Shown piece by piece: positions 26,701 through 34,555 of a DNA stretch of 64,000 bases. Location of the stretch: positions 34,202-98,201 of the forward strand of contig PNAS01000034.1 of assembly GCA_003169695.1 (NCBI GenBank), in the 5' to 3' direction. Both the position numbers and the translations under genes were made by a program. The notes beneath the pieces were generated by a model, which was not told the DNA's origin, made no database searches, and saw only the letters and a list, made by a program, of their open reading frames with translations. The stretch's first letter is position 1; each line of letters begins with the position of its first letter. Source of the DNA: Spartobacteria bacterium (GTDB taxonomy: Bacteria; Verrucomicrobiota; Verrucomicrobiia; Chthoniobacterales; UBA10450).

Positions 26701-29259
26701 GCTGAGGCTTTCGGACGCTGTCATGTAGGCCCGCGTTTGCTGGAGCGCGTCCTCCGCGCGCTTGCGCTCGCTGTTCTCCTGCCGGAGCTCCGCGTTATGC
26801 CGTTTGATTCGACGAAGGCGAACCTGGAAGAGCGCGAACAGCCACAGCAGGGTGACGGCGATCGCGGCCGCGCGAAACCAAACGGTTTGGTAGAACGCGG
26901 GCGCTAGCGAAAAATCCCAGGACGCGCCGGTCTCATTCCATACGCCGTCATTGTTTGAAGCAATGACACGGAAGCGATAGGTCCCCGGCGGCAAGTTCGT
27001 GTACCGGACTTGCCGAGTGCTTACAGGACCCTGCCAATCGTCCTCGTAGCCTTCGAGCTTATAGCGGAACTGGACCCGTTCCGGATCCATCAAGCTGAGG
27101 GCCGCATACTCAAATTCAACTTCCTTGGTGTTCGGACGGAGGCGTATTCCGGCAGCAGGCGCGATGAGTCGATCATCTGCTTTAACTGATTCGATGGTGA
27201 CTGGCGGGGGGAGAAGGTTCTTCGGCAATTGCCGCGGATCGATCACGGCCACGCCTCCTGTTGTGGCAAACCAGAGCCGGCCGTCGGTCGCCCGGGTTGC
27301 CGTTGGAAAGGGCTCGCGCTGCCGCGGAAGTCCCCTCAACCCATCGGTGCCGCCGATGATCATCCCTTCCATCCGGTAGGAAGAAGACGCCAGCGCCTTG
27401 TCCAACTCTCGCTGACTAACGCGGAAGATTCCGAGCGCGCAAGCGAGCCACAGAGAACCATCCTCGTCCTCGACAATGGCGGACACCGAGTAACCCGGTA
27501 GTCCGTTTTCCTTAGTGACTGTAACGAAGCGACCTTGGTCGAAGCGACTTAGGCCGCCTTCTCCGCCAATCCAGACGTTGCCGGCGCGGTCGCTCGTAAT
27601 CGCAAATATTCTGCCGCTGGGCAATCCGTCGTTCGCGGAATAGACACGAAATTTGTCGCTCTCGTAGACCGCCACTTCTCCGTTTTCGAATCCCAACCAA
27701 ACTCGCCCCTGCCTATCGCCATATATCGCCCTGCAGTGGTACTTGGGCAGACTCGCGCTCGCGCTGAAATCGATCCATTCGCCGTTCCTGAAACGCAGGA
27801 TTTTGGCCACATTATCTGGTGCAGCACGCCACCATCCCGTGACGGCGACCCACAGACCGCCCGTCGCGTCGTGTGCGATGGCCTCGACGTTCGTTCCCGT
27901 CTCAATATCCAGGTTGTGCACGAAGGAGAACTTCCCGTCGGCTTCCTTTGCCAATTTGAAATTGCCGCCGACCAAGACGCTGTTTCCGTTCGCGGAGAGA
28001 GAGAGAATGCGCGTCGAGTCGGAGGCGGAGTAGGCTGGAAGCTTCGATGTAACGAATCGTCCCTGATAAAATCGCCGGACCGAGTCGCGTGTGTAACTGA
28101 TGATCCAAACACTTCCGTCTGCCGTCGAAGTTAACGCAATTTGCTGATCTGGATCCAAGCCTTCTCTCGCGGAGAAAGGTGTCACCTTGTTCTCGCGAAA
28201 TCGATCAAGGCCGCTGGCGGTCCCGAACCAGATATTGCCTTCGCGATCCTTGAAGGTTGAATAGACCAGACCACCCGAGAGTCCGTCGCTGGCCTGGAAA
28301 TGATCGAGAGCGGAGCTTTCCGATTGCGCGAGGTCGGGTATGCGGCGAAGCCCGCTTTCGATGAGTCCAACCCACAGGCTCTTGTTGTTGTCGAAGAGCA
28401 GACACAATGGCTCGTCGCCAAGTGGGATATCAGTTTTCGAGTCAGTCGAACCTCTGACTGGCCTGACGGCGCGGCCGCTAGTATCAGCCATCCAGACCTC
28501 GCCATCCGGCGCGCTGGTCATCATCCAGATCATCCCTACGGCTTGCCCGGTTTCAGTAAAGCGCTGGTCGTTCGCGCCAAGAGTAAGGATGGTATTCCGC
28601 CGAATCGGGTTCTCACTGAGCCCGAAGTTCAGGCCATCGGTCGCCGCCCACAAGGTGCCTCGATGATCAATGAATAGCGCTTGCGCACCCGGAGCGGGAT
28701 ACCCCGACTCCGCGCCGATCCGGCGCCACTTGCCACCCTCAAACTTGCTGAACCCATACTGACCGCCCGCCCAGATAGAGCCACTCGCGTCTTCCACTAT
28801 GGACATGACACCGCTACCGGGAACGCCTTCACTGGGCGAATAACTCTGCAAATGCCCATCGCGAAGCTGGCTGATTCCGTTGGACCCAAACCCGATCCAA
28901 AGGCTGCCGTCACGGGCCGTGGAGAGCGACCAGATGGAGGAACCCGGCAGCCGCTCATCGTAACTTGACTCCCAAGGGACAAAGCGAAGGCCATCAAACC
29001 GATACAAACCGGCTTCTGTTCCAAGCCACAAATATCCGTCCGCCGTCTGAGCAATCGCCCGGACTGGTCCCGGGATACCGTCCTTCGCGGACCACGCTGT
29101 GTGGGTGAACTGGCTGATTGCTTTCTGCGGATCCAGTGCGTTGGCGGGTTCAGCTAGCGCCAAGGCGAACATCAATATAGCCAGCTGATGCCGCGCTCTC
29201 TTTCGCCCCGAGTTGTCGCCCAATCCGACTTTGATTAATAAACACACTGTGCGCACCAC
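23797..29259 (-). CDS. Giant sensor histidine kinase (propeller, Y_Y_Y, PAS-GAF-PAS-GAF-GAF, HisKA_3)
   Basis: 1820 residues. Order: N-terminal signal or membrane segment (AILMFALALAEPANA); a long periplasmic region of two-component propeller repeats (WLGTEAGLYRFDG, WIGGEGGLSRFDQG and others); a Y_Y_Y domain (about 720-785, RYKLEGYEDDWQG); one membrane helix (about 790-812); PAS (about 860-950), GAF (965-1115), PAS (1137-1250), GAF (1260-1420), GAF (1440-1600); HisKA_3 with RDIHDTLAQG, phospho-acceptor His1627; and HATPase_c (HDNGVGF, GFGLTGMQERV). Such hybrid-sized sensors detect periplasmic, often sugar-derived, signals. The NarL-type regulator at 29920-30630 is the probable partner. The two PAS-GAF pairs look like an internal duplication. 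The GTG start at 29259 is uncertain. Confidence 0.93.
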   Translation of the reverse strand: MVRTVCLLIKVGLGDNSGRKRARHQLAILMFALALAEPANALDPQKAISQFTHTAWSAKDGIPGPVRAIAQTADGYLWLGTEAGLYRFDGLRFVPWESSYDERLPGSSIWSLSTARDGSLWIGFGSNGISQLRDGHLQSYSPSEGVPGSGVMSIVEDASGSIWAGGQYGFSKFEGGKWRRIGAESGYPAPGAQALFIDHRGTLWAATDGLNFGLSENPIRRNTILTLGANDQRFTETGQAVGMIWMMTSAPDGEVWMADTSGRAVRPVRGSTDSKTDIPLGDEPLCLLFDNNKSLWVGLIESGLRRIPDLAQSESSALDHFQASDGLSGGLVYSTFKDREGNIWFGTASGLDRFRENKVTPFSAREGLDPDQQIALTSTADGSVWIISYTRDSVRRFYQGRFVTSKLPAYSASDSTRILSLSANGNSVLVGGNFKLAKEADGKFSFVHNLDIETGTNVEAIAHDATGGLWVAVTGWWRAAPDNVAKILRFRNGEWIDFSASASLPKYHCRAIYGDRQGRVWLGFENGEVAVYESDKFRVYSANDGLPSGRIFAITSDRAGNVWIGGEGGLSRFDQGRFVTVTKENGLPGYSVSAIVEDEDGSLWLACALGIFRVSQRELDKALASSSYRMEGMIIGGTDGLRGLPRQREPFPTATRATDGRLWFATTGGVAVIDPRQLPKNLLPPPVTIESVKADDRLIAPAAGIRLRPNTKEVEFEYAALSLMDPERVQFRYKLEGYEDDWQGPVSTRQVRYTNLPPGTYRFRVIASNNDGVWNETGASWDFSLAPAFYQTVWFRAAAIAVTLLWLFALFQVRLRRIKRHNAELRQENSERKRAEDALQQTRAYMTASESLSVTGSFSWKVATGEISWSDEVFRIYEWDPSIKPTPERVRERIHPDDLDSFDQTVERAAREAKDLEYEHRIVMPDGTIKHLEILSHAVKDKSGEVVASVGAVKDVTERKRAEALLTGEKRLLEMIATGVALNEILNALCLIIQEQRSGTLASVLLLSSDGIHLDSAAGPNLPEGWIRQMASLAIGPCAGSCGTAAYRGLAVIVSDIETDPLWDVPEHRAAALSYGLRASWSNPILSSEGKVLGTFCMYYRETKSPSPDDLELIELATYLARVAIERDRAEEALRRSEGFLADGQRISHTGSWSWNVSSEKVAWSEEHFRIFGFDPEKTEPSFQLFLETIHPEDRPLIEQGLDEAVRGKSGFDLEFRIALADGSIKNVQGVGRPVLMHSGDLSHYVGTTVDITARKHAEALLAGEKRLLEMVARDDSLTHILDALCRLVEELSSGARSSILLLDPNGNRLRHGAAPSLPKAYVDAIDGSLIGPSAGSCGTAAYRAQPVIVSDIATDPLWTDYRDVALPHGLRACWSSPILSSEDKVLGTFAIYYREPRTPTPQQLEIIEQITHLASIALERKRAEGALRASEQVARGQVEALIQSLDILATAPPPEKFIGQMLSTIGRLLNAQSVILWLWDETTDSVVFHAGAHGTNLVPVEQAHPFVKDGLSWKDNPGLQEMFFTGVPAACEDIENDPRISKALRDYFRSTGTRKFLTIPTLVGGQVKGFIGIRHGDRAPYRPEEIELAQALAHQAMFAIQLNQSAEQSRLAAVLDERNRMARDIHDTLAQGLTGVIVQLQAAEDATSKGYKKDATSHLKSARDLARAGLNEARRSVRALRPQALEEATFWQALQTTIKNATVGTDLHAKFQLRGRMRELPPLVQENLLHIGQEALTNTLKYAHATLFEARLSFNAAEVRLELHDNGVGFKPNGHHDGFGLTGMQERVTQIGGELSVTSARGKGTKIVVTSPHTQEGLS

Positions 29260-29443
29260 CGGCTGTCCAGCGTTGGTAGGATATGAGTGTACGTTTTCAA
29301 GTTGCGCCGGTGAAGGCCAAATTTGAAGGAGGCCCGAGCCTGCCCGCCGAGAGCTTTCACGACTAAAACTGAATCCGGCGGCGGTGCGCAGCAGCGATTA
29401 CAAGTGTCCTCTCCACCACGTTGCGGTTGAATGCGGCGGAGTA

Positions 29444-29746
29444 TCACTCGCGTACAGGCGAGACAGCCGCCAATTCGTCGCGCGTTTGCGGATTGCGCTC
29501 ACCAATGGCCTCGAACGCCTCTTTGGAGCGCCCAAGCGCGCTTTTCAGTTTGGGCGGCCCAGCGAACGGCGCCCCACCAATATGCCACCCGTCCTTGTGG
29601 AGTTCTTCGATCAAAACCCAGACAACTTCGCGAAAGGCTTCAGATCCCTCGAATTTGACCATCACGTCCGTAAGGGCCGCGGCCATCTGATGCTTTTGCT
29701 CACTGGAAAAGACTCCTTCGACGAGTTTAACGTTTACGAACGGCAT
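29444..29746 (-). CDS. 4-oxalocrotonate tautomerase-like protein
   Basis: 100 residues. MPFVNVKLVEGVFSSEQK places the catalytic amino-terminal proline directly after the initiator Met, the defining trait of the tautomerase superfamily. VVWVLIEELHKDGWHIGG fits the second half of the beta-alpha-beta unit. The C-terminal extension of about 35 residues is longer than the classic 62-residue enzyme and fits the longer family members common in soil bacteria. It lies between the response regulator and sensor kinase genes, all on the minus strand, with element copy 3 upstream (85 nt from block to start). Confidence 0.85.
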   Translation of the reverse strand: MPFVNVKLVEGVFSSEQKHQMAAALTDVMVKFEGSEAFREVVWVLIEELHKDGWHIGGAPFAGPPKLKSALGRSKEAFEAIGERNPQTRDELAAVSPVRE

Positions 29747-29823
29747 GATATTCTCCTTTTGCTTTGGTTTCTTGTTTAGTGCCCGGTTTGCTCTGAGAAA
29801 CTAATCCGCCCAACTAGTGGCTA

Positions 29824-29900
29824 CTATTGGGCATAGGACGGAATTTTTCCCTATGCCTCGGAACGAGAGTCGCCTCGTCCGTTCGAAGGAGACTGCCGCC
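29824..29900 (-). repeat. Conserved hairpin/block element, copy 3
   Basis: It begins about 20 bp after the response regulator stop. The stem is imperfect here (AGTCGCCT against AGGAGACT). The block has GTTCCGAGGCA and GTCCTATG ending at 29832. The tautomerase start is at 29746. It is in the same orientation and relative position as the other three copies. Confidence 0.6.
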
Positions 29901-29919
29901 CAATGGAAACCCGGATAAA

Positions 29920-30630
29920 CTAGAGTTGGATCAGGCCACGCTGGTTGGCGGCAGCGATTGCCTCCGTCCGGCTCATCACACTCAACTTGGCAAAAATGCT
30001 TCTCACGTGCGTCTTCACGGTGGTCTCGCTGATGAAGAGAGTGGCACCGATTTCCTTATTGCTCTTGCCTCGCGCGAGCAGTCGCAGCACATCCATTTCG
30101 CGACCTGTCATAGCTTCACCGCTCATGCGTGACGCGAGTTTGGCTCCTAAAGCAGGTGGGATGCAGGTTTCGCCGGCATGCACTTTTCGAATCGCATCCA
30201 GTAATTCTTCCAGCGGTGCGTCCTTTAGTAAGTAGGCTTTCGCGCCTGCTCGGATCGCTTGGTAAATTTCCTCATCGGTGTCATAAGTGGTGTGCACGAT
30301 CACGCGAGCGGAGACATCCAGGTCACGAACTTCCCTGATCACACCGACTCCATTCAGTTTTGGCATACGCAGATCGAGCAGGGAAACATCGGGTCGATGC
30401 GTGCTCCATAGTTCGACCGCTTCACGGCCATTGCTAGCCTTGGCGACGACCGTCATGTCATTCTGGCGGCCAATTGTCGCCGCCAAGCCCTCAAGGATGA
30501 GCACGTGATCATCGGCAACCAGGAGCCTAATTTTTTTGGTGCGAGACGCTTTGTCGATTCCGCGACGACTCTCAGTTCGATTTCGTGACGAGGCAGGAGA
30601 ACTTTTTTTCGCTTTAGGCTTCCTCTTCAT
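29920..30630 (-). CDS. NarL/FixJ-type response regulator
   Basis: 236 residues. A basic, probably disordered N-terminus (about 1-32, Lys/Arg/Ser-rich) precedes a receiver domain: LLVADDHVLI with the acidic pair, SLLDLRMPKLNG with the phospho-acceptor Asp, and Lys in YLLKDAPLEE. The C-terminus is a LuxR-type HTH (TGREMDVLRLLARGKSNKEIG, then ETTVKTHVRSIFAKL). It should be phosphorylated by a HisKA_3 kinase, and the giant kinase two genes downstream on the same strand is the obvious candidate. The DNA targets are unknown. The four conserved elements nearby are possible targets but nothing in the sequence proves this. Confidence 0.93.
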   Translation of the reverse strand: MKRKPKAKKSSPASSRNRTESRRGIDKASRTKKIRLLVADDHVLILEGLAATIGRQNDMTVVAKASNGREAVELWSTHRPDVSLLDLRMPKLNGVGVIREVRDLDVSARVIVHTTYDTDEEIYQAIRAGAKAYLLKDAPLEELLDAIRKVHAGETCIPPALGAKLASRMSGEAMTGREMDVLRLLARGKSNKEIGATLFISETTVKTHVRSIFAKLSVMSRTEAIAAANQRGLIQL

Positions 30631-30987
30631 CCGATCGGCAGCTGCAAACGTTGACGATATGCGTCATTTCGACGGCTTCTCCGGTTCTCGGCTTTCTCTA
30701 AGCGAGCATTCATGTCAATTCGTCAAGCGTCCTTGTGGTTCTATTCCTTTTTGAATGGATCGTCATTTCGCAAAATGATTCATCATGATATTTCATCTAG
30801 TCATTGCGCTCGTCACAGCGGGCGTGGCGTTTTGCCCGCCACGATAGATTCTACAAATTATTGCGCAGCACGCGAATGTTTCCCTTCTCCAGATAGATTC
30901 GTTCTCAACCCCGCCCCTTCATCAATCTTCAGCGCGAGGGAAGGCACCTCAAACAATTCGATGTGGCGAATCCACCTTTGCGAGGAA
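30631..30987. other. Intergenic region, no gene seen
   Basis: 357 bp between the response regulator start and the Dps stop. No convincing frame on either strand. It contains one perfect short inverted repeat, CGTGGCG at 30823-30829 with CGCCACG at 30837-30843, with no T-tract. It should hold the promoter of the response regulator. Confidence 0.5.
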
Positions 30988-31524
30988 TCAATTGCGTCGC
31001 CGGGTCGCCTCGAACAGGAACCACGTCCGGCGTTCCGTCTCGTCGATCCAAACCTCGATTAAGCTCGCGGTGGCGATGTCGCGATGTTCCTCGCAGACGT
31101 TGTGCGCCTCGCGCAGGCGTGCTGCCAGCGTCTTGTTGTCGTCCGCCAATTCCGCGAGCATGTCCAATGGCTCGACGTAATCGGCGTCGTTATCGACCAC
31201 GCGCTGAGTGCGAGAGATGTGGCCGATCGATTTGAGGGTCAGCCCGCCTACCTTGCGGATCCGCTCCGCGATCGGATCTGTCATCGCGAAAAGCTGATCG
31301 CCATGTTCATCGAGAAGCAAGTGGTAGTCGCGAAAATGCGGGCCGCTCATGTGCCAGTGGAAATTCTTCGTTTTCAGGTAAAGCGCGAACACGTCTGCCA
31401 GAATCGCGTTCATCGCTCCCGCGATGTCCTTCGTTGCCGAAGATGTAAGATCGGTGCGCGTGGCGAGTGGAGCGTTTCTCCTCCCGATTAGTTCCTGGGT
31501 CTTCTTCGCATTAGGCTTCTTCAT
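30988..31524 (-). CDS. Dps/ferritin-like DNA-protection protein
   Basis: 178 residues, slightly longer than most Dps because of a Lys/Arg-rich N-terminal tail (MKKPNAKKTQELIGRRN) of the kind that binds DNA. The ferroxidase ligands are present: NFHWHMSGPHFRDYH and LLDEHGDQLFAMTD (His, Asp and Glu). Dps forms a 12-mer that stores iron using peroxide and coats DNA under stress. It stands alone, with about 230 bp to the next gene. A terminator-like hairpin for the neighbouring hydrolase lies at 31721-31738. Confidence 0.92.
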   Translation of the reverse strand: MKKPNAKKTQELIGRRNAPLATRTDLTSSATKDIAGAMNAILADVFALYLKTKNFHWHMSGPHFRDYHLLLDEHGDQLFAMTDPIAERIRKVGGLTLKSIGHISRTQRVVDNDADYVEPLDMLAELADDNKTLAARLREAHNVCEEHRDIATASLIEVWIDETERRTWFLFEATRRRN

Positions 31525-31720
31525 GGTTTTCGTCCTCTCCTATTGGTTATGTGGGTCCTGGCTCACGATTGCGAGCTGAAAGCGAATACACCTTCGCAAA
31601 TGCTCTAAGATGATGGGCCCCACGGGTTGCTTCAGGTTTCGGTAGTTCGCTCATACTTCAAGGAGCCTTCTCGTTCTGGATGAGCCCTGCACGACTTCTC
31701 CACCCTTTGATATTCATGAG

Positions 31721-31738
31721 ACCACCTTTCGAGGTGGT
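31721..31738. terminator. Hairpin downstream of the alpha/beta hydrolase
   Basis: ACCACCT (31721-31727), loop TTCG, AGGTGGT (31732-31738): a perfect 7-bp stem 19 bp after the hydrolase stop. There is no U-tract in the minus-strand direction, so it may act as a transcript-end stabiliser rather than an intrinsic terminator. Confidence 0.4.
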
Positions 31739-31756
31739 GTTTCTTCTCCGGGTTTA

Positions 31757-32578
31757 TTAGGCTTTGATGAAGGCCAGTAACTCTTCATTCACCTCGTTCT
31801 TGAGCGTGGTGCACATGCCGTGCGGCGCGCCCTTGTAGACTTTGAGCGTGGCGTCCTTGATTAATTTGGACGAAAGCATAGCTGACGCGCCGATCGGTAC
31901 GATCTGATCGTCGTCGCCGTGCAGGACGAGCGTCGGGACGTCGAACTTCTTGAGATCTTCGGTGAGATCCGTTTCAGAAAAAGCCTTGATGCAAAAGTAG
32001 GACGCGGGAAAGCCGGCCATCATTCCTTGCAACCAGAATGACTCGCGGACGCCTTCGGAAATTTTGGCGCCCGGTCTATTGTAACTGTAGAACGGCATGC
32101 TCAGATCTTTCCAGAACTGCGAACGATCGGCCTGGACGCTGGCGCGGAGTTGATTGAATGCCTCGATCGGCGTACCGCCGGGATTCGACGCCGACTTTAC
32201 CATGACCGGCGGAATCGCGCCGATCAGGACCGCTTTGGCCACGCGTTTCGTTCCATGACGACCGATATAGCGGGCCACTTCGCCGCCACCGGTCGAGTGA
32301 CCGACGTGGATCGCGTCTTTCAGATCAAGCTTTTCAACAAGCTCTGCGAGATCGTCGGCGTATGTATCCAAGTCGTTGCCGTTCCAGGGTTGACTCGACC
32401 GGCCATGGCCGCGCCGGTCATGAGCGACGCAGCGATAGCCGCGCGAAGCCAGAAAGAACATTTGGTCCTCAAACGCGTCCGCACTCAGCGGCCAGCCGTG
32501 TGAGAATACGATAGGTTGCCCCTTACCCCAGTCATTGTAGTAAATTTGCGTGCCGTCTTTTGTGGTGATCGTGCTCAT
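31757..32578 (-). CDS. Alpha/beta hydrolase, non-haem chloroperoxidase/arylesterase type
   Basis: 273 residues from ATG 32578 ([16 protein letters not shown]), the standard start of this family; a longer frame to 32644 is rejected. Nucleophile Ser95 is in GHSTGG, the acid in [12 protein letters not shown] and the His in [20 protein letters not shown] supplies the oxyanion region. Such enzymes hydrolyse aryl esters and can make peracids (bromo/chloroperoxidase activity). Element copy 4 lies 81 nt upstream, suggesting the same control as the dehydrogenase, tautomerase and efflux genes. Confidence 0.92.
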   Translation of the reverse strand: MSTITTKDGTQIYYNDWGKGQPIVFSHGWPLSADAFEDQMFFLASRGYRCVAHDRRGHGRSSQPWNGNDLDTYADDLAELVEKLDLKDAIHVGHSTGGGEVARYIGRHGTKRVAKAVLIGAIPPVMVKSASNPGGTPIEAFNQLRASVQADRSQFWKDLSMPFYSYNRPGAKISEGVRESFWLQGMMAGFPASYFCIKAFSETDLTEDLKKFDVPTLVLHGDDDQIVPIGASAMLSSKLIKDATLKVYKGAPHGMCTTLKNEVNEELLAFIKA

Positions 32579-32649
32579 GTGCTTGTTTTCCGTGATTGCT
32601 GTTTTGCGTGTTAAGTGCCATGAAAGCCTATTCGCTCGCAGCACTTGCT

Positions 32650-32722
32650 AGCTATCGAACATAGGACGGAATTATTCCCACTGCCTGAGAACGAGACTTT
32701 TCTCGTCCTTTCGAACGAGTGG
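32650..32722 (-). repeat. Conserved hairpin/block element, copy 4
   Basis: The clearest copy. On the minus strand: a 5-bp stem CTCGT/ACGAG (32702-32719), then GTTCTCAGGCAGTGGGAATA and GTCCTATG ending at 32660; the hydrolase start is at 32578. No minus-strand gene lies directly upstream here, which argues against the element being only a terminator of an upstream gene. Confidence 0.65.
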
Positions 32723-32929
32723 ATATTTGAGCGCTTACGAAACAAGGCGCGGAGTGGCGGGCGGCACCGAAAATCTGGTAGCCGCGCGCTAGCTCCTCAT
32801 GAGCAACCCTTACCGGCCGGCCTTTCTAAAGTTGCGCGATTCACAAACTGACCCCTTTTCTGCTCCCTAAGGCCGATGTAATGGAGGCCGAGGCTATCGA
32901 GGCCGCGTTTTAAAGAAGAGAGGATTATC

Positions 32930-33430
32930 ATGAGAGCTGCGTTTACCGTGCATCATAACGAACACGTCAGCAGCCGGCATTTCGAGGAGGTCGTCAATGC
33001 CTTCGAGTCTGCCGTGGGATCCGTGGAAGATATTGGATTTCCAGGCCTGGTAGCGGCAACAAAAAACGCCGAGGAGTTTGAAACGCGCGTCCAATCCCGC
33101 GAGGGCACGAGCGGCTTCATGCGCTTCCTCACGGTCGATCACGGGGCCTGGCTGGCGCGCATCGGATCGAACGCCAAGGCCAGGATGTATACGATCGGCA
33201 ATCCGTTGATCGCCCGGACCCTGCTCAAACACGATATTGCTGCGGGACTGAACGTTCCTGTGCGGCTGATGATCTATGAGGATGCGGAGAGTCGGACAAC
33301 TCGGTTGACTTACGATCTTCCTTCCTCCCTTATGAGTGGATTGCAGAATGAGAAGGTCACTGCGGCCGCGAAAAACCTGGATGCCAAACTTATTGCTCTC
33401 GCCATTCACGCTACCGGCAGCGAAGCCTAA
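32930..33430 (+). CDS. DUF302-type protein
   Basis: 166 residues, no signal peptide. The middle has the DUF302 pattern: HFEEVVNAFESAVGSVEDIGF, then a conserved IGNPLIARTLLKHDIAAGLNVPVRLMIYE. AGAGGA lies about 8 nt before the ATG and supports the start. The DUF302 fold binds small molecules, and some members sit with disulfide or redox proteins. The function here is unknown. It is the only plus-strand gene between 16.9 and 36.5 kb and has no close neighbours. Confidence 0.75.
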   Translation: MRAAFTVHHNEHVSSRHFEEVVNAFESAVGSVEDIGFPGLVAATKNAEEFETRVQSREGTSGFMRFLTVDHGAWLARIGSNAKARMYTIGNPLIARTLLKHDIAAGLNVPVRLMIYEDAESRTTRLTYDLPSSLMSGLQNEKVTAAAKNLDAKLIALAIHATGSEA

Positions 33431-33559
33431 CACGGCCGTCGCTGCGACAGCTTCAGTCTTAATCGCGCGGATCGTCGCCACGGCCGTAGAGCCGTCAGTT
33501 AGTGGGGGTGTGCGCCACGGGACACCACGGTTGACCCCAGCCGCAACGCACCCAACGGA

Positions 33560-34480
33560 TCAAAGCGGCGGGAGATGAATCGTCGCCATCATGCAGCGCG
33601 CGCTGCCGCCAGCTAGTTCGATGGTTGGGAGAGCAAGCGGCAGAAGCCGGGCGTGCCGTTCGATCTCGTTGCGCTGTTCCGTTGCTAGCGCTTCCACCGC
33701 ACGCCTCGACAGGACTAACAGCTTCTCGGAATCGTTACGCAATTCGAGCGCATTGCCGGCGAAGTTTGCGATTTGATCGCCATCCAACTCGATCACTTTC
33801 TTCCCGCTTGCTTCGAGTCGACGGCGAATTGCTTCCCGTTGTCCGGGATCCGCGATCAGGTCCAATCCTAAGAGGGCAAATTCCGAACCGATACACATCA
33901 CGACGTTTGTGTGATAAATCGCGCGGCCGTCATCGCCCACGCTCTCGAAAAGCATCGGCTCGAAGCCAAAATCCTCGCAAAATCTTGCGACCAGTTCTCG
34001 GTCCGACCGCTTGGAGAGCGAGACGTAGGCGATGCGATTGACGTAATCGAGGACGAGACTTCCCGTGCCTTCGAGATGGAGGCCGCTTTGTTCGTAGGAC
34101 GAGTAATCGACCAGCGCGCTGATTCGATAAATTTTGCCCAGCTCGTCGATCACATCCCGCCGCCGCTCATTCCGGCGCGTGGGCGAATACATCGGGTAAA
34201 GCACCACTCTGCCGTCGTGGTGCGTGGAGAACCAGTTATTTGGAAAAATGGCGTCTGGTTTCTCCGGCGAAGCGGTGTCTTCGAAAACGTGAACCGTCAC
34301 GCCGGCGCCGCGCAGTAATTCCACCGCTTGGTCGAACTCCTTTTGCGCGGCTTTGGAAATGGTACCGGCGTCTGTTGCCGCGACTTCGCGCTGAAACGCA
34401 TTATCGGAAGCTGTTTCCGGATTGGGATAGAAGCAGAATGGCCGAACCATTACGACGGCATTCGCACTCTGCTGGATCAT
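33560..34480 (-). CDS. ctlX: Citrulline utilization hydrolase CtlX (arginine deiminase-related)
   Basis: 306 residues, the CtlX length. Features of the guanidine-modifying (amidinotransferase-fold) family: FPNNWFSTHHDGRVVLYPM (substrate-contacting Asn and His), GLHLEGTGSLVLD and the C-terminal GGSARCMMATIHLP with the catalytic Cys near residue 296. CtlX members act in citrulline breakdown to ornithine or related steps. No other arginine or citrulline genes are nearby, so the pathway is not visible here. It is 75 bp upstream of the CcsA stop on the same strand. Confidence 0.85.
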   Translation of the reverse strand: MIQQSANAVVMVRPFCFYPNPETASDNAFQREVAATDAGTISKAAQKEFDQAVELLRGAGVTVHVFEDTASPEKPDAIFPNNWFSTHHDGRVVLYPMYSPTRRNERRRDVIDELGKIYRISALVDYSSYEQSGLHLEGTGSLVLDYVNRIAYVSLSKRSDRELVARFCEDFGFEPMLFESVGDDGRAIYHTNVVMCIGSEFALLGLDLIADPGQREAIRRRLEASGKKVIELDGDQIANFAGNALELRNDSEKLLVLSRRAVEALATEQRNEIERHARLLPLALPTIELAGGSARCMMATIHLPPL

Positions 34481-34555
34481 ACTTCTGTTTTGCGGGACGG
34501 ACGCCTCGCCCGCCCAAAATCAAGAAATTCGGCACCAGTGCAGGCGCCCGACAGT

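Noticed and set aside
30823-30843. Intrinsic terminator in the gap before Dps
   Set aside because: The stem is only 7 bp and no T-tract follows in either direction.
7800-32722. The four-copy element as a conserved peptide on the plus strand (HRTELFPLPENET)
   Set aside because: Three copies translate alike, but the frames have no shared start, vary in length and do not keep protein-like substitution. Conservation is better explained at the DNA level.
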